From Candidatus Omnitrophota bacterium (GTDB lineage Bacteria > Omnitrophota > Gorgyraeia > Gorgyraeales > Gorgyraeaceae): a stretch of DNA of 8,974 nt. The stretch covers positions 1 to 8,974 of the forward strand of contig JABMRA010000002.1 in NCBI GenBank assembly GCA_013202925.1, written 5' to 3'. Position numbers and translations under genes: made by a program. The notes beneath the pieces were generated by a model, which had not been told where the DNA came from, did no database searches, and worked only from the letters and a program-made list of their open reading frames with translations. Positions 1 through 7,214 of the stretch are shown here, one piece after another. Each line of letters begins with the position of its first letter. Positions within the stretch are counted from its first letter, which is position 1.

Positions 1-449
1 AAAAAGTTTATATTGGGTTATTGGAAAAAGACCCTGAATTTTTAGAGGCAGGCAATAACCTCGCTGCCATTTATATAAATACCGATAGATGTGAAGAGGG
101 CGTAAGGTTGATACAAAGATTTTTAAAGCAACGCCCCGGCTCGGCTGAACTTTACGCCAATCTGGGGACAGCGTATCTGTATCTGGGGAGGATGGAAGAG
201 GGGCTGAGGTTACTGGAGGAATGTGCCAGATTGGATCCGTATCACAGGAATGCCTATTACATGCTGGGCATCGTGTATCTTCAAAAAGGGGATATAGACA
301 GGGCAGAGAGGCAGTTTGTGAAATATTCCAGATTGGACCCTTATAATGTCGAGGCCCACAGGATGCTCGGCGATATCTATACGCAAAAAGGCATTTTAAA
401 AAAGGCAGAAGCGGAATATAATGAAGCAGATGCATTGGAAGGATCGTAG
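1..449 (+). CDS. TPR-repeat protein, C-terminal part (5' end outside window)
   Basis: The reading frame is open from the window edge (codons from base 3) to the TAG at 447-449, so only the C-terminal ~148 residues are seen. The TTG at 21 is an internal Leu codon and not a supported start. The visible part is about four 34-residue tetratricopeptide repeats with the usual pattern of small, aromatic and Ala residues, for example segments containing NLGTAYLYLGRMEEGLRLLE and MLGIVYLQKGDIDRAERQF, and ending each time in a D/RP-type turn (LDPYH, LDPYN). TPRs are protein-protein interaction scaffolds; no catalytic domain is visible. The missing N-terminus could hold a signal peptide, a membrane anchor or an enzymatic domain, so the function cannot be given. 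It lies 39 bases upstream of uvrA in the same direction. Family assignment is firm; role is unknown. Confidence 0.85.
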   Translation, partial: KVYIGLLEKDPEFLEAGNNLAAIYINTDRCEEGVRLIQRFLKQRPGSAELYANLGTAYLYLGRMEEGLRLLEECARLDPYHRNAYYMLGIVYLQKGDIDRAERQFVKYSRLDPYNVEAHRMLGDIYTQKGILKKAEAEYNEADALEGS

Positions 450-462
450 GCCTGGCTAAAAT
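435..462 (+). promoter_or_regulatory. possible sigma70-type promoter for uvrA
   Basis: TTGGAA (435-440) and TAAAAT (457-462) are separated by 16 bases. The -10 box matches TATAAT in 5 of 6 positions, the -35 box in 4 of 6. Transcription would start near 469, giving a leader of about 18-20 bases before the preferred uvrA start at 489. The site overlaps the last codons of the upstream TPR gene, so it could be a chance match. I saw no LexA-type palindrome here, but lineages differ in SOS-box sequence. Confidence 0.3.
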
Positions 463-488
463 AACCCAGAATGTCTCGGGTGGGGATT

Positions 489-3275
489 ATGGCGGATAAA
501 TTTATCAGGATTACAGGCGCGAAAGAGCACAACCTCAAGAATATAGACCTTGAGATCCCGCGCGACAAGCTTGTAGTGATCACTGGCATGAGCGGATCAG
601 GGAAATCCTCGCTTGCCTTTGACACGATATACGCAGAAGGTCAGCGCCGGTACGTGGAGAGCCTTTCTGCCTATGCCCGCCAGTTTTTAGAGCAGCTCGA
701 AAAGCCGGACGTAGAACACATCGAAGGCATGTCTCCCGCGATCGCCATTGAGCAGAGGAGCGCCGGAGGAAACCCCCGTTCTACAGTGGGGACCACCACC
801 GAGGTCCATGATTACCTGCGCCTTTTATTTGCGCGCGCAGGCACGCCTTATTGCTATAAGTGCGGACAGAAGATAACGCAGCAGACGCAGGACGAGATAA
901 TCGAGAGGATCTTACGATACGCCAAAGGCACGCCTCTTGTGATATTGGCCCCTGTTATAAGGGGCAGGAAGGGCGAGTATCATAAATTATTCAGCGAGCT
1001 GAAAAAACAGGGGTTCGTGAGGGTCAGGCTGGACGGCACGATATGCTCATTGGACGACAAGATAAAACTGGATAAAAATAAAAAGCACAGCATAGAGGTC
1101 GTGGTGGACAGGATCGTTATTGATAAAGATATCAGAGAGCGCCTTGCTGATTCCGTAGAGATCGGGCTAAAGGTCGGTAAGGGCCTGCTTTTGGTTTCAA
1201 AAGGCAGTCAGGATGAGACCCTGTTCAGCTCGCTTTACGCCTGTCCAAAATGCGGCATAAGCTATGAAGAGATCGAACCAAGGATCTTTTCTTTTAACAG
1301 CCCTTACGGCGCCTGTCAGGTATGCGGCGGGCTCGGGACCAAGATGGAGATAGATGCGGACCTTGTCATACCTGACAAGACAAGGCCGCTGAAAGAGGCC
1401 ATAAAGGCCTGGCGCGTAGGCGGGAAACGGACTGTCCTGCACTATAGGAGGCTTTTAAGAAGGTTGGGCCATGAATACGGCTTTGAAGTCGACACCCCGT
1501 TTAACAAGATCCCTAAAAAAGTAAGAGACATTATTATCTATGGTTCAAGCTCAGGCGATTCTATGAGGTTTGAAGGTGTGGTGCCCAATCTTCTCAGGCG
1601 CGCCAATGAGACAGAGAGTGAATTTATGAGGCGGGAGATCAATAAATACGCAAGCGAATCCCCGTGCCCGGCCTGTGAAGGTAAAAGGCTCAGGCCGGAA
1701 AGCCTCTCTATAAAGATAGGCGGGATGTCCGTAAGTGATATCTCAGCGCTTTCAATAAAGGCAGCAAAAAGATTTTTTTCAGAGCTGAGGCTTACGTCCA
1801 GACAGGAAAAGATAGCGCACCAGATCCTTAAAGAGATAAGGGAGCGCCTGATGTTCATGACCAACGTAGGGCTTGACTATCTGACGCTCGGTCGAAGGAG
1901 CTCCACACTTTCAGGCGGCGAGGCGCAGAGGATAAGGCTTGCCACCCAGATAGGCGCAGGGCTGGTCGGCGTGGTCTATATCCTGGACGAACCCAGTATC
2001 GGCCTGCACCAGAAGGATAATTCAAAATTATTGGATACATTGAAGGCGCTGCGGGATCTTGGCAATACCTTGATAGTCGTGGAGCACGATGAAGCCACGA
2101 TAAGAAATGCCGACCATATCATAGACCTTGGCCCAGGCGCAGGAAAACACGGCGGATACATAGTCACGCAGGGCAGGTTGGCAGATATCCTGAATTCCAA
2201 AGAATCGCTTACAGGGCAATATCTGCGCGGGCAGCTGCGGATACCTGTGCCGGAAAAGAGGAGGAAGAAGAAAAAGGAGAGGTTGCTTATAGTGCGCGGC
2301 GCAAGGGAGCATAATCTGAAAGGCGTGGATATAGAGATACCGCTTGGCCTCTTTGTATGCGTAACAGGGGTTTCAGGCTCAGGCAAGAGCACGCTTGTAG
2401 ACGATATACTTTACAGGGCGCTGGCAAAACACATATACGGCTCGAGAGAGAGGCCTGGCGCGCATGAAGGAATAGAAGGCCTGAAAAATATAGACAAGGT
2501 CGTGGTCGTTGACCAGTCGCCTATTGGCAGGACGCCGCGTTCGAATCCCGCGACATATACGGGCGCGTTTTCTTTTATAAGAAATATATTCACAAGGCTT
2601 CCTGAGTCAAGGATGAAGGGTTATGGTCCGGGCCGTTTCAGTTTTAATGTCAAGGGCGGCAGGTGCGAGGCATGCCAGGGGGACGGCATCAAAAAGATAG
2701 AGATGCATTTTTTACCCGACGTCTACGTGAAGTGCGAGGTCTGCAGCGGCAGGAGGTATAATCACGAGACCCTGCAGGTCCTATACAAAGGTAAATCCAT
2801 TGCCGATTGCCTGGAGATGACAGTGGAAGAGGCGCTCGGACTTTTTAAAAACATACCTCATATACGCCAGAAATTGAAGATACTCTGTGATGTGGGGCTG
2901 GGGTATATTGAACTGGGACAGTCCGCAACCACGCTTTCGGGCGGCGAGGCGCAGAGGGTAAAGCTTGCCACAGAGCTCTCAAAGATCGGGACAGGCAGGA
3001 CGCTTTATATACTTGACGAACCCACAACAGGTCTGCATTTCGCTGACATAGACAAGCTTCTCAATGTCCTGCATGCCCTGGTAGAGGCCAAGAACACTGT
3101 CCTGGTGATAGAGCACAACCTCGATGTCATAAAATCAGCAGACCATATAATAGACCTGGGTCCTGGCGGCGGAGATATGGGCGGAGAGGTAGTCGCCTGC
3201 GGCACGCCAGAGGAAATCGTAAAAACCCCTGCTTCTTACACCGGCTCATACCTGAAAAAACACCTTACTTTGTAA
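489..3275 (+). CDS. uvrA: UvrABC system protein A (excinuclease ABC subunit UvrA)
   Basis: UvrA is the cytoplasmic damage-sensing ATPase of nucleotide excision repair; as a dimer it loads UvrB on lesions. The 928-residue product has the full family layout and usual length. The first ABC ATPase has Walker A GMSGSGKS (33-40), signature LSGGE (474-478) and ILDEP (498-502). The second has GVSGSGKS (627-634), LSGGE (816-820) and ILDEP (841-845). The zinc modules are complete: C252/C255...C276/C279, inserted in the first half, and C726/C729...C749/C752 in the second. Two further CxxC pairs lie at 122-125 and 393-396. A basic linker rich in Arg and Lys (591-597) joins the halves. I chose the ATG at 489 because the protein then begins like other UvrA proteins (MADKFIRITGAKEHNLKNID) and a GGTGGGG tract precedes it. 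An in-frame ATG at 471 would add six residues and lacks a Shine-Dalgarno. No defect is visible. Confidence 0.97.
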   Translation: MADKFIRITGAKEHNLKNIDLEIPRDKLVVITGMSGSGKSSLAFDTIYAEGQRRYVESLSAYARQFLEQLEKPDVEHIEGMSPAIAIEQRSAGGNPRSTVGTTTEVHDYLRLLFARAGTPYCYKCGQKITQQTQDEIIERILRYAKGTPLVILAPVIRGRKGEYHKLFSELKKQGFVRVRLDGTICSLDDKIKLDKNKKHSIEVVVDRIVIDKDIRERLADSVEIGLKVGKGLLLVSKGSQDETLFSSLYACPKCGISYEEIEPRIFSFNSPYGACQVCGGLGTKMEIDADLVIPDKTRPLKEAIKAWRVGGKRTVLHYRRLLRRLGHEYGFEVDTPFNKIPKKVRDIIIYGSSSGDSMRFEGVVPNLLRRANETESEFMRREINKYASESPCPACEGKRLRPESLSIKIGGMSVSDISALSIKAAKRFFSELRLTSRQEKIAHQILKEIRERLMFMTNVGLDYLTLGRRSSTLSGGEAQRIRLATQIGAGLVGVVYILDEPSIGLHQKDNSKLLDTLKALRDLGNTLIVVEHDEATIRNADHIIDLGPGAGKHGGYIVTQGRLADILNSKESLTGQYLRGQLRIPVPEKRRKKKKERLLIVRGAREHNLKGVDIEIPLGLFVCVTGVSGSGKSTLVDDILYRALAKHIYGSRERPGAHEGIEGLKNIDKVVVVDQSPIGRTPRSNPATYTGAFSFIRNIFTRLPESRMKGYGPGRFSFNVKGGRCEACQGDGIKKIEMHFLPDVYVKCEVCSGRRYNHETLQVLYKGKSIADCLEMTVEEALGLFKNIPHIRQKLKILCDVGLGYIELGQSATTLSGGEAQRVKLATELSKIGTGRTLYILDEPTTGLHFADIDKLLNVLHALVEAKNTVLVIEHNLDVIKSADHIIDLGPGGGDMGGEVVACGTPEEIVKTPASYTGSYLKKHLTL

Positions 3276-3398
3276 AGTTAAAAGGCCAGACACAGCTCTT
3301 CTCGCTCAGGTGAAAATTTCCCCCTCGCTTCGCTCGGGGCCGCCCTTTATTTTGCATTTTGGCGGGGCAAACGTCTTTCTTCACAAAGCATTTTTCGC

Positions 3399-3427
3399 TT
3401 GCCACAGGCCTGCGTTAGTGTTATATT
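3399..3427 (+). promoter_or_regulatory. sigma70-type promoter, probably giving a leaderless mRNA
   Basis: TTGCCA (3399-3404) and TATATT (3422-3427) have the ideal 17-base spacing; they match consensus in 4 of 6 and 5 of 6 positions. The expected start point is about 3433-3436, on or just before the ATG of the large TPR gene at 3436. No Shine-Dalgarno precedes that ATG, which is what a leaderless transcript would look like. The -10 hexamer and spacer length are the same as in the promoter at 8872-8900, which supports both. Confidence 0.55.
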
Positions 3428-3435
3428 TAGATTCT

Positions 3436-5901
3436 ATGAGGGCCATTGCTTTAATATATATAGTAATACCCTGTATATTATTACTATCTTGCCCACTGAT
3501 AGCCGACCCGGTCGACATCAATGACCTTATACTTGCCAAAAAATCATTCCAGGACGGCTTCTATGAAATAGCCGCTAAATCATTCGAAAAATTTATATCC
3601 GAGCATCCCCAGCATCAGGATATATTGGAGGCCAGGCTTTTACTGGGAGAGGCCTTTGTGTATATCGACAGGTACAATGATGCGGCGCGGGAACTCGAGC
3701 TGGTTATAAATTCCGAAGACGCGGCTGATCTTAAAGACGAGGCAGTGTACTGGAAGGCCGAGATATATTTTAGGACGCGGGACTTTGAAAAGGCAAAAGA
3801 GCTTTATGGCAGAATATTGAGCGATTTTCCTTCTTCAAGGCACAGGCCGTACGCAACCTATTCTATAGCGTGGTCATTGTATGAAGAAGAGAATTTCAAA
3901 GAGGCCCTCGATGGGTTTTCATCGTTCCTCGCCGAGTATCCTGCAAGCGAACTGAAGGATGAGGCCGAATTAAAGATAGGAGAATTGTTTTATAGACTGG
4001 GGCAGCACGATGAATCCCGGAAGAGGTTATCGGCGTTTATCTCGGAACAGGCAGATCCTGCAAAATTAAAAAAGGCCTATTTTTATATGGCAGAAAGTTC
4101 TTATTATAAGGGTGATTATGAAGAGGCGATCAGAGCCTATAAAAATGCCCTGGCCCAGACAGCTGATTCGGATACAGATATATACGCAATGCACGGAAAG
4201 GCATGGAGCTATGTCAAGATGCACAGGTACGAAGATGCCATCAAGGAGTTTGACGGGATAAAGGCATTAAAAAAGGGGAACCCCATAATGGATTCGGTTT
4301 TGTTCGGGGAGGCCGAGGCCTTTAGCAAGATGAAAAGGTTTGACGAAGGTTTGAAAAGTTACGACGAGATTATAATAAACTTTCCCAGAAGCAAGTGGCT
4401 GCCCAATGCCTATCTGGGCAAGGGAGAGGCATTGTATCAGTCGGGCCTGTACGAGGACGCGGTAGGCGCACTTAAGGACGGGCTGAGGATATTCCCCTCG
4501 GGTGAATATTCGGATAATATGCACTACAATCTGGGATGGGTCTATTTCAAGCTCAGGAGGTTCAATGAGTCTATAGATGAATTCGGCAAGGTAATAAAAG
4601 AATCCGACAGCGATTTTTATCGCATATCCGCGTATTGCAGGTTGGGCGACGCCTACATGGAGATAGACCAGCTGGAAAGGGCAGCGAATGTGTACGATAT
4701 GGTCTTGAAGGAGGCCACCGTAAACCCGGAGGCAGTATTTGGTTACGTTGATTACGCGCAGTACCAGACAGGACGCATCTTATTCGAACTCGAAAGATAC
4801 CAAGGCGCAATACTGGCCTTTCAGAGCTTATTGAAGAATTACCCTGACTCGAAGAATATCGCGGATGCCAGATTCGGACTGGCTGTGTCATATTTTAAAA
4901 AAGGGGATTACGAATCCGCCGCCAGGGAACTGAAAAATTTCCTGAAACAATTTAAAGACAGCATATATGCGAGAGAGGCGAGATTCCACCTGGCAAGTTC
5001 TTTTTATAACCTCTCTGATTACAAAGAGGCCCTACGCATATTCAAGGATATTTCTTCAGCAGGCCAGGATACAGAGTCGTCGCGCCGCGCAATGTACGAG
5101 ACGGGATGGTGCTACTATAAACTGGGGGATGTAAATAAGGCCCTTGGCCGGTTTGAAGAGTTTATCGCAAAATACCCTGAAGACAATCTGTCTCAGGATG
5201 CGCGGTTCTGGATAGGAGAGTATTACGCAGATAAGAAAGATTTTGAAAAGGCCGAGGCCTATTTTCAGGATATAGTCAGGATATACCCCCAGGGAAGCCT
5301 GGCTGACGACGCAGAATACAGACTGGCGATTATTTTTTATGAAAAAGGAGACAGGAATAAAAGCATAAAGGCATTGAATAGACTGGAAGAGGATCATCCG
5401 GACAGCGAACTGGTCCCGACAGCTGATCTTAAGATAGCAGAGATATTGATAGAGAAGAATGATTTTTCAAAGGCAAAAGAGGTGCTGGAAAAGATAATGG
5501 TGGACTTCGAGGGTACCCTGTATCTAAAGGTGGCTTCAAAGTATTTCGGCGATATCCTGAAAAAACAGGGCGACGCCGAAGAGGCAATCAAGTATTATAA
5601 AAAAGCCCTGGATAACAGGCGCGGGGATTTTAATGCAAATATACAGCTTATGATCGGAGGGCTTCACGAAGAATTAGGGGATCTTGATACTGCCGTTGCG
5701 GAATATATGAAGGTCGCTTATATATATCCTGATTCTACCCGTATAGTAGCGGAATCGCAGCTGGCCTGCGCCAGATTATTCGAAAAACAAAAAAAGTGGC
5801 AGGATGCGGAGAAGGTCTATAAAAAGATATCGGCAATGGATGTAAAAGAATCGACGTATGCGAAAGAGAGATCGAACTGGATAAGGAGAAACAAAAGGTA
5901 G
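3436..5901 (+). CDS. exported protein of ~21 tetratricopeptide repeats, Ton/Tol-associated
   Basis: The 821-residue product starts with a basic residue and a hydrophobic stretch (residues 3-23) ending LLLSCPLIADPVD. This is an export signal, cut either after Ala23 or, if LLSC is an atypical lipobox, before Cys19 to give a lipoprotein. From about residue 34 to 811 it is almost wholly built of ~21 repeats of about 37 residues, each with an aromatic-x-x-A motif and many with a terminal P-x-S turn, resembling the TPR_6/BamD/CpoB type. No enzyme domain is visible. The start at 3436 is preferred over the in-frame GTG at 3310, because the extra 42 codons look non-coding and would bury the signal peptide. 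The TAG stop forms the first bases of a heptamer repeat, and exbB follows after 93 bases. Its place at the head of an ExbB-ExbD-TonB set suggests a periplasmic or outer-membrane-linked scaffold; this role is inferred. Confidence 0.88.
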   Translation: MRAIALIYIVIPCILLLSCPLIADPVDINDLILAKKSFQDGFYEIAAKSFEKFISEHPQHQDILEARLLLGEAFVYIDRYNDAARELELVINSEDAADLKDEAVYWKAEIYFRTRDFEKAKELYGRILSDFPSSRHRPYATYSIAWSLYEEENFKEALDGFSSFLAEYPASELKDEAELKIGELFYRLGQHDESRKRLSAFISEQADPAKLKKAYFYMAESSYYKGDYEEAIRAYKNALAQTADSDTDIYAMHGKAWSYVKMHRYEDAIKEFDGIKALKKGNPIMDSVLFGEAEAFSKMKRFDEGLKSYDEIIINFPRSKWLPNAYLGKGEALYQSGLYEDAVGALKDGLRIFPSGEYSDNMHYNLGWVYFKLRRFNESIDEFGKVIKESDSDFYRISAYCRLGDAYMEIDQLERAANVYDMVLKEATVNPEAVFGYVDYAQYQTGRILFELERYQGAILAFQSLLKNYPDSKNIADARFGLAVSYFKKGDYESAARELKNFLKQFKDSIYAREARFHLASSFYNLSDYKEALRIFKDISSAGQDTESSRRAMYETGWCYYKLGDVNKALGRFEEFIAKYPEDNLSQDARFWIGEYYADKKDFEKAEAYFQDIVRIYPQGSLADDAEYRLAIIFYEKGDRNKSIKALNRLEEDHPDSELVPTADLKIAEILIEKNDFSKAKEVLEKIMVDFEGTLYLKVASKYFGDILKKQGDAEEAIKYYKKALDNRRGDFNANIQLMIGGLHEELGDLDTAVAEYMKVAYIYPDSTRIVAESQLACARLFEKQKKWQDAEKVYKKISAMDVKESTYAKERSNWIRRNKR

Positions 5902-5974
5902 CGTATAGCGGGTAGCGTTTAGCGTATAGTAAAATTTGCATTACACGTTTTTGAACTATACGCTCTACGCTATC
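5899..5974 (+). repeat. heptamer tandem repeat with inverted copy (long hairpin), TPR gene-exbB spacer
   Basis: From the TAG stop codon onwards there are four 7-base units of type TAGCGTN (5899 TAGCGTA, 5906 TAGCGGG, 5913 TAGCGTT, 5920 TAGCGTA) and a partial fifth unit. After a 24-base AT-rich loop come reverse-complement units TACGCTC (5959) and TACGCTA (5966). Arms 5911-5930 and 5955-5974 pair over 20 positions: 17 Watson-Crick pairs, one G-T and two mismatches, with the inner 10 bp perfect. The exbB Shine-Dalgarno starts eight bases further on. There is no T-run after the stem, so it is not a classical terminator. Confidence 0.85.
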
Positions 5975-5982
5975 AATATAAC

Positions 5983-5990
5983 AAGGAGGT
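5983..5990 (+). promoter_or_regulatory. strong Shine-Dalgarno of exbB
   Basis: AAGGAGGT is a full anti-16S match, four bases before the ATG at 5995. It fixes the exbB start and contrasts with the missing site in front of the TPR gene. Confidence 0.85.
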
Positions 5991-5994
5991 AGCA

Positions 5995-6612
5995 ATGTTC
6001 GAGATCATTCAAAAAGGCGGACCTGTAATGTATCCTATTATACTATGTTCAATACTGGCACTGGCCATTGTCATAGAGAGGGTCTATTATCTCTATAAGG
6101 CAAAGATAGACACGAAGGATTTCATGAACAATATTGAGATTACGATAAAACGCAACCGGATCGCAGAGGCAATAAAGATCTGCGATAAGACGCCAGGGCC
6201 CATTGCCCATATAGTCAAGGCAGGGATCATGAAGCATGACAGATCCAGGCAAGAGATAAGGGAATCCATTGAAGACGCCGGCCACCAGGAGGTGCCCAGG
6301 ATGGAGAGGCACCTGAGCCTCTTGGCTACAATAGCCCATATATCTCCATTGTTGGGCCTGCTGGGTACCGTGACAGGCATGGTCAGGGCATTCCAGATAA
6401 TCCAGGAGAAATCCGTTTCTTTTAATCCTGTAAGCCCCGGAGATCTGGCCGGAGGCATATGGGAGGCGCTCCTGACAACGGTAGCAGGGCTGATCGTCGC
6501 GATCCCTACAGTAGTTCTGTATAACTATCTGGTAAATAGAGTCGATGAGTTTGTCCTTGAGATGGAAAGAAGCGCGACCGAAGTTATAAATATTCTGTCA
6601 CAGAGGATTTAA
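5995..6612 (+). CDS. exbB: ExbB/TolQ/MotA-family proton channel protein
   Basis: The 205-residue inner-membrane protein is the stator subunit that, with ExbD, uses the proton gradient to drive TonB or TolA. It has the family's three membrane segments: about 11-31, 107-131 and 153-180, with a cytoplasmic loop between the first two. The diagnostic motifs are PLLGLLGTVTGM (118-129) in the second segment and GGIWEALLTTVAGL (153-166) in the third; threonines there (T125, T128, T161, T162) sit where channel-lining residues lie in ExbB/TolQ. Length and motif order are normal. The start follows a strong AAGGAGGT. Heptamer-repeat spacers lie on both sides, and exbD and a TonB-like gene follow. ExbB versus TolQ cannot be settled by sequence alone; the TonB-like neighbour, with no TolA, TolB or Pal visible, favours ExbB. 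Confidence 0.93.
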   Translation: MFEIIQKGGPVMYPIILCSILALAIVIERVYYLYKAKIDTKDFMNNIEITIKRNRIAEAIKICDKTPGPIAHIVKAGIMKHDRSRQEIRESIEDAGHQEVPRMERHLSLLATIAHISPLLGLLGTVTGMVRAFQIIQEKSVSFNPVSPGDLAGGIWEALLTTVAGLIVAIPTVVLYNYLVNRVDEFVLEMERSATEVINILSQRI

Positions 6613-6746
6613 CAGAAGACAGAAGTCAGAAATCAGAAGTCAGAAGACAGAAATCAGAAGTCAGAAGACAGAAATCAGAGGACAGAAGACAGAAATCAGA
6701 GGACAGAAATTGAAAAATCTGACTTCTGACCTCTGACTTCTGAAAC
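6613..6746 (+). repeat. 14-unit heptamer tandem array with inverted copy, exbB-exbD spacer
   Basis: Directly after the exbB stop, 14 uninterrupted 7-base units run from 6613 to 6710, all of form CAGARRW. With a=CAGAAGA, b=CAGAAGT, c=CAGAAAT and d=CAGAGGA, the order is a b c b a c b a c d a c d c. The bac triplet gives a 21-bp higher-order unit, perfect at 6634-6654 and 6655-6675. After an 8-base A-rich link, reverse-complement units CTGACTT, CTGACCT and CTGACTT follow (6719-6739), plus CTGA. The 25 bases 6719-6743 can pair with the array in several registers, best with 6633-6657 (22 of 25 pairs by eye). The exbD Shine-Dalgarno starts at about 6748. Units are too short and lack spacers for CRISPR. 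Confidence 0.92.
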
Positions 6747-6761
6747 AAAGGGAGACTTACC

Positions 6762-7163
6762 ATGAGATTCAAGAGACATGTTCAATTCGAAAAAGGGCAT
6801 CTTGATATAGCGCCGCTGATAGACTGCGTCTTCCTGCTTCTGATATTTTTCCTCCTGACATCGAATTTTATATTCCAGCCGGGAATAAAGATAAATCTCC
6901 CAAAGGCAGTGACAAGCGAGGTCGTGCAGGAGAATACGCTTGTGATTACAGTGACGTCCGACAATAGGTTCTACCTGAACGAGGCCCCTATAACCTTTGT
7001 AGAATTAAAGAGCAAGCTGAGTAGGGCAGGCAGTAAACAAAAGCCCATTTTGATAAAGGCGGATAAAGACGTGGCATTGGGCAAGGTGGTCAATATATGG
7101 GATTTTTGCAGGGACATCGGCATTACACAGATAAACATCGCCACGAACCAGGAAACGAGATAA
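6762..7163 (+). CDS. exbD: ExbD/TolR-family energy-transduction protein
   Basis: The 133-residue protein has the ExbD/TolR plan: a short cytoplasmic N-terminus, one membrane helix (about 14-38) and a periplasmic domain. The helix carries LDIAPLIDCVFLLLIFF with Asp21 in the place of the proton-carrying Asp of ExbD/TolR. The periplasmic part shows INLPKA (44-49) and, near the end, ILIKADKDVALGKVV (96-110) and DIGITQINIAT (118-128), all typical of the family. The ATG at 6762 follows AAAGGGAGA at a usual distance. It works as a dimer within the ExbB pentamer, so it is usually needed in smaller amount than ExbB; the hairpin-rich spacer ahead of it could affect that ratio (inference). The stop codon is part of the next inverted repeat. 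Confidence 0.93.
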   Translation: MRFKRHVQFEKGHLDIAPLIDCVFLLLIFFLLTSNFIFQPGIKINLPKAVTSEVVQENTLVITVTSDNRFYLNEAPITFVELKSKLSRAGSKQKPILIKADKDVALGKVVNIWDFCRDIGITQINIATNQETR

Positions 7164-7203
7164 ACTAAGTTTACACTTATGTCATTGACTAAAATGTAAA
7201 CTA
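7161..7203 (+). repeat. inverted repeat overlapping the exbD stop codon, exbD-tonB spacer
   Basis: TAAACT (7161-7166, including the TAA stop), the inverted AGTTTACA (7168-7175) and TGTAAACT (7195-7202) form two alternative stems. One is a compact 6-bp palindrome around A7167; the other is a perfect 8-bp stem with a 19-base loop that itself contains GTC-ATT-GAC. TAAACTA also occurs as a direct repeat at 7161 and 7197. The element fills the spacer from stop codon to the start region of the TonB-like gene. Confidence 0.7.
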
Positions 7204-7214
7204 TGCGGGGTGCC

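Noticed and set aside
471..488. uvrA start at ATG 471
   Set aside because: No ribosome-binding site, and UvrA alignments favour MADKFIRI; the alternative is kept only as possible, since a promoter at 435-462 would place the mRNA start near 471.
1976..2392. Minus-strand open frames inside uvrA and the TPR gene
   Set aside because: They lie antisense to well-supported genes, have no recognisable domains, and their composition follows the sense codons.
3321..3339. Intrinsic terminator of uvrA in the CCCC...GGGG block
   Set aside because: Only 4 bp pair cleanly, with a mismatched interior and no immediate T-run.
3310..3435. N-terminal extension of the large TPR protein from a GTG at 3310
   Set aside because: The added residues look like translated repeat DNA, would bury the signal peptide, and include the predicted promoter.
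5899..5974. Rho-independent terminator after the TPR gene
   Set aside because: The stem is long but the following bases are not a T-run, and exbB with a strong Shine-Dalgarno follows at once.
6613..6746. CRISPR array
   Set aside because: Repeats are 7 bp, contiguous and without spacers; no cas genes in the window.
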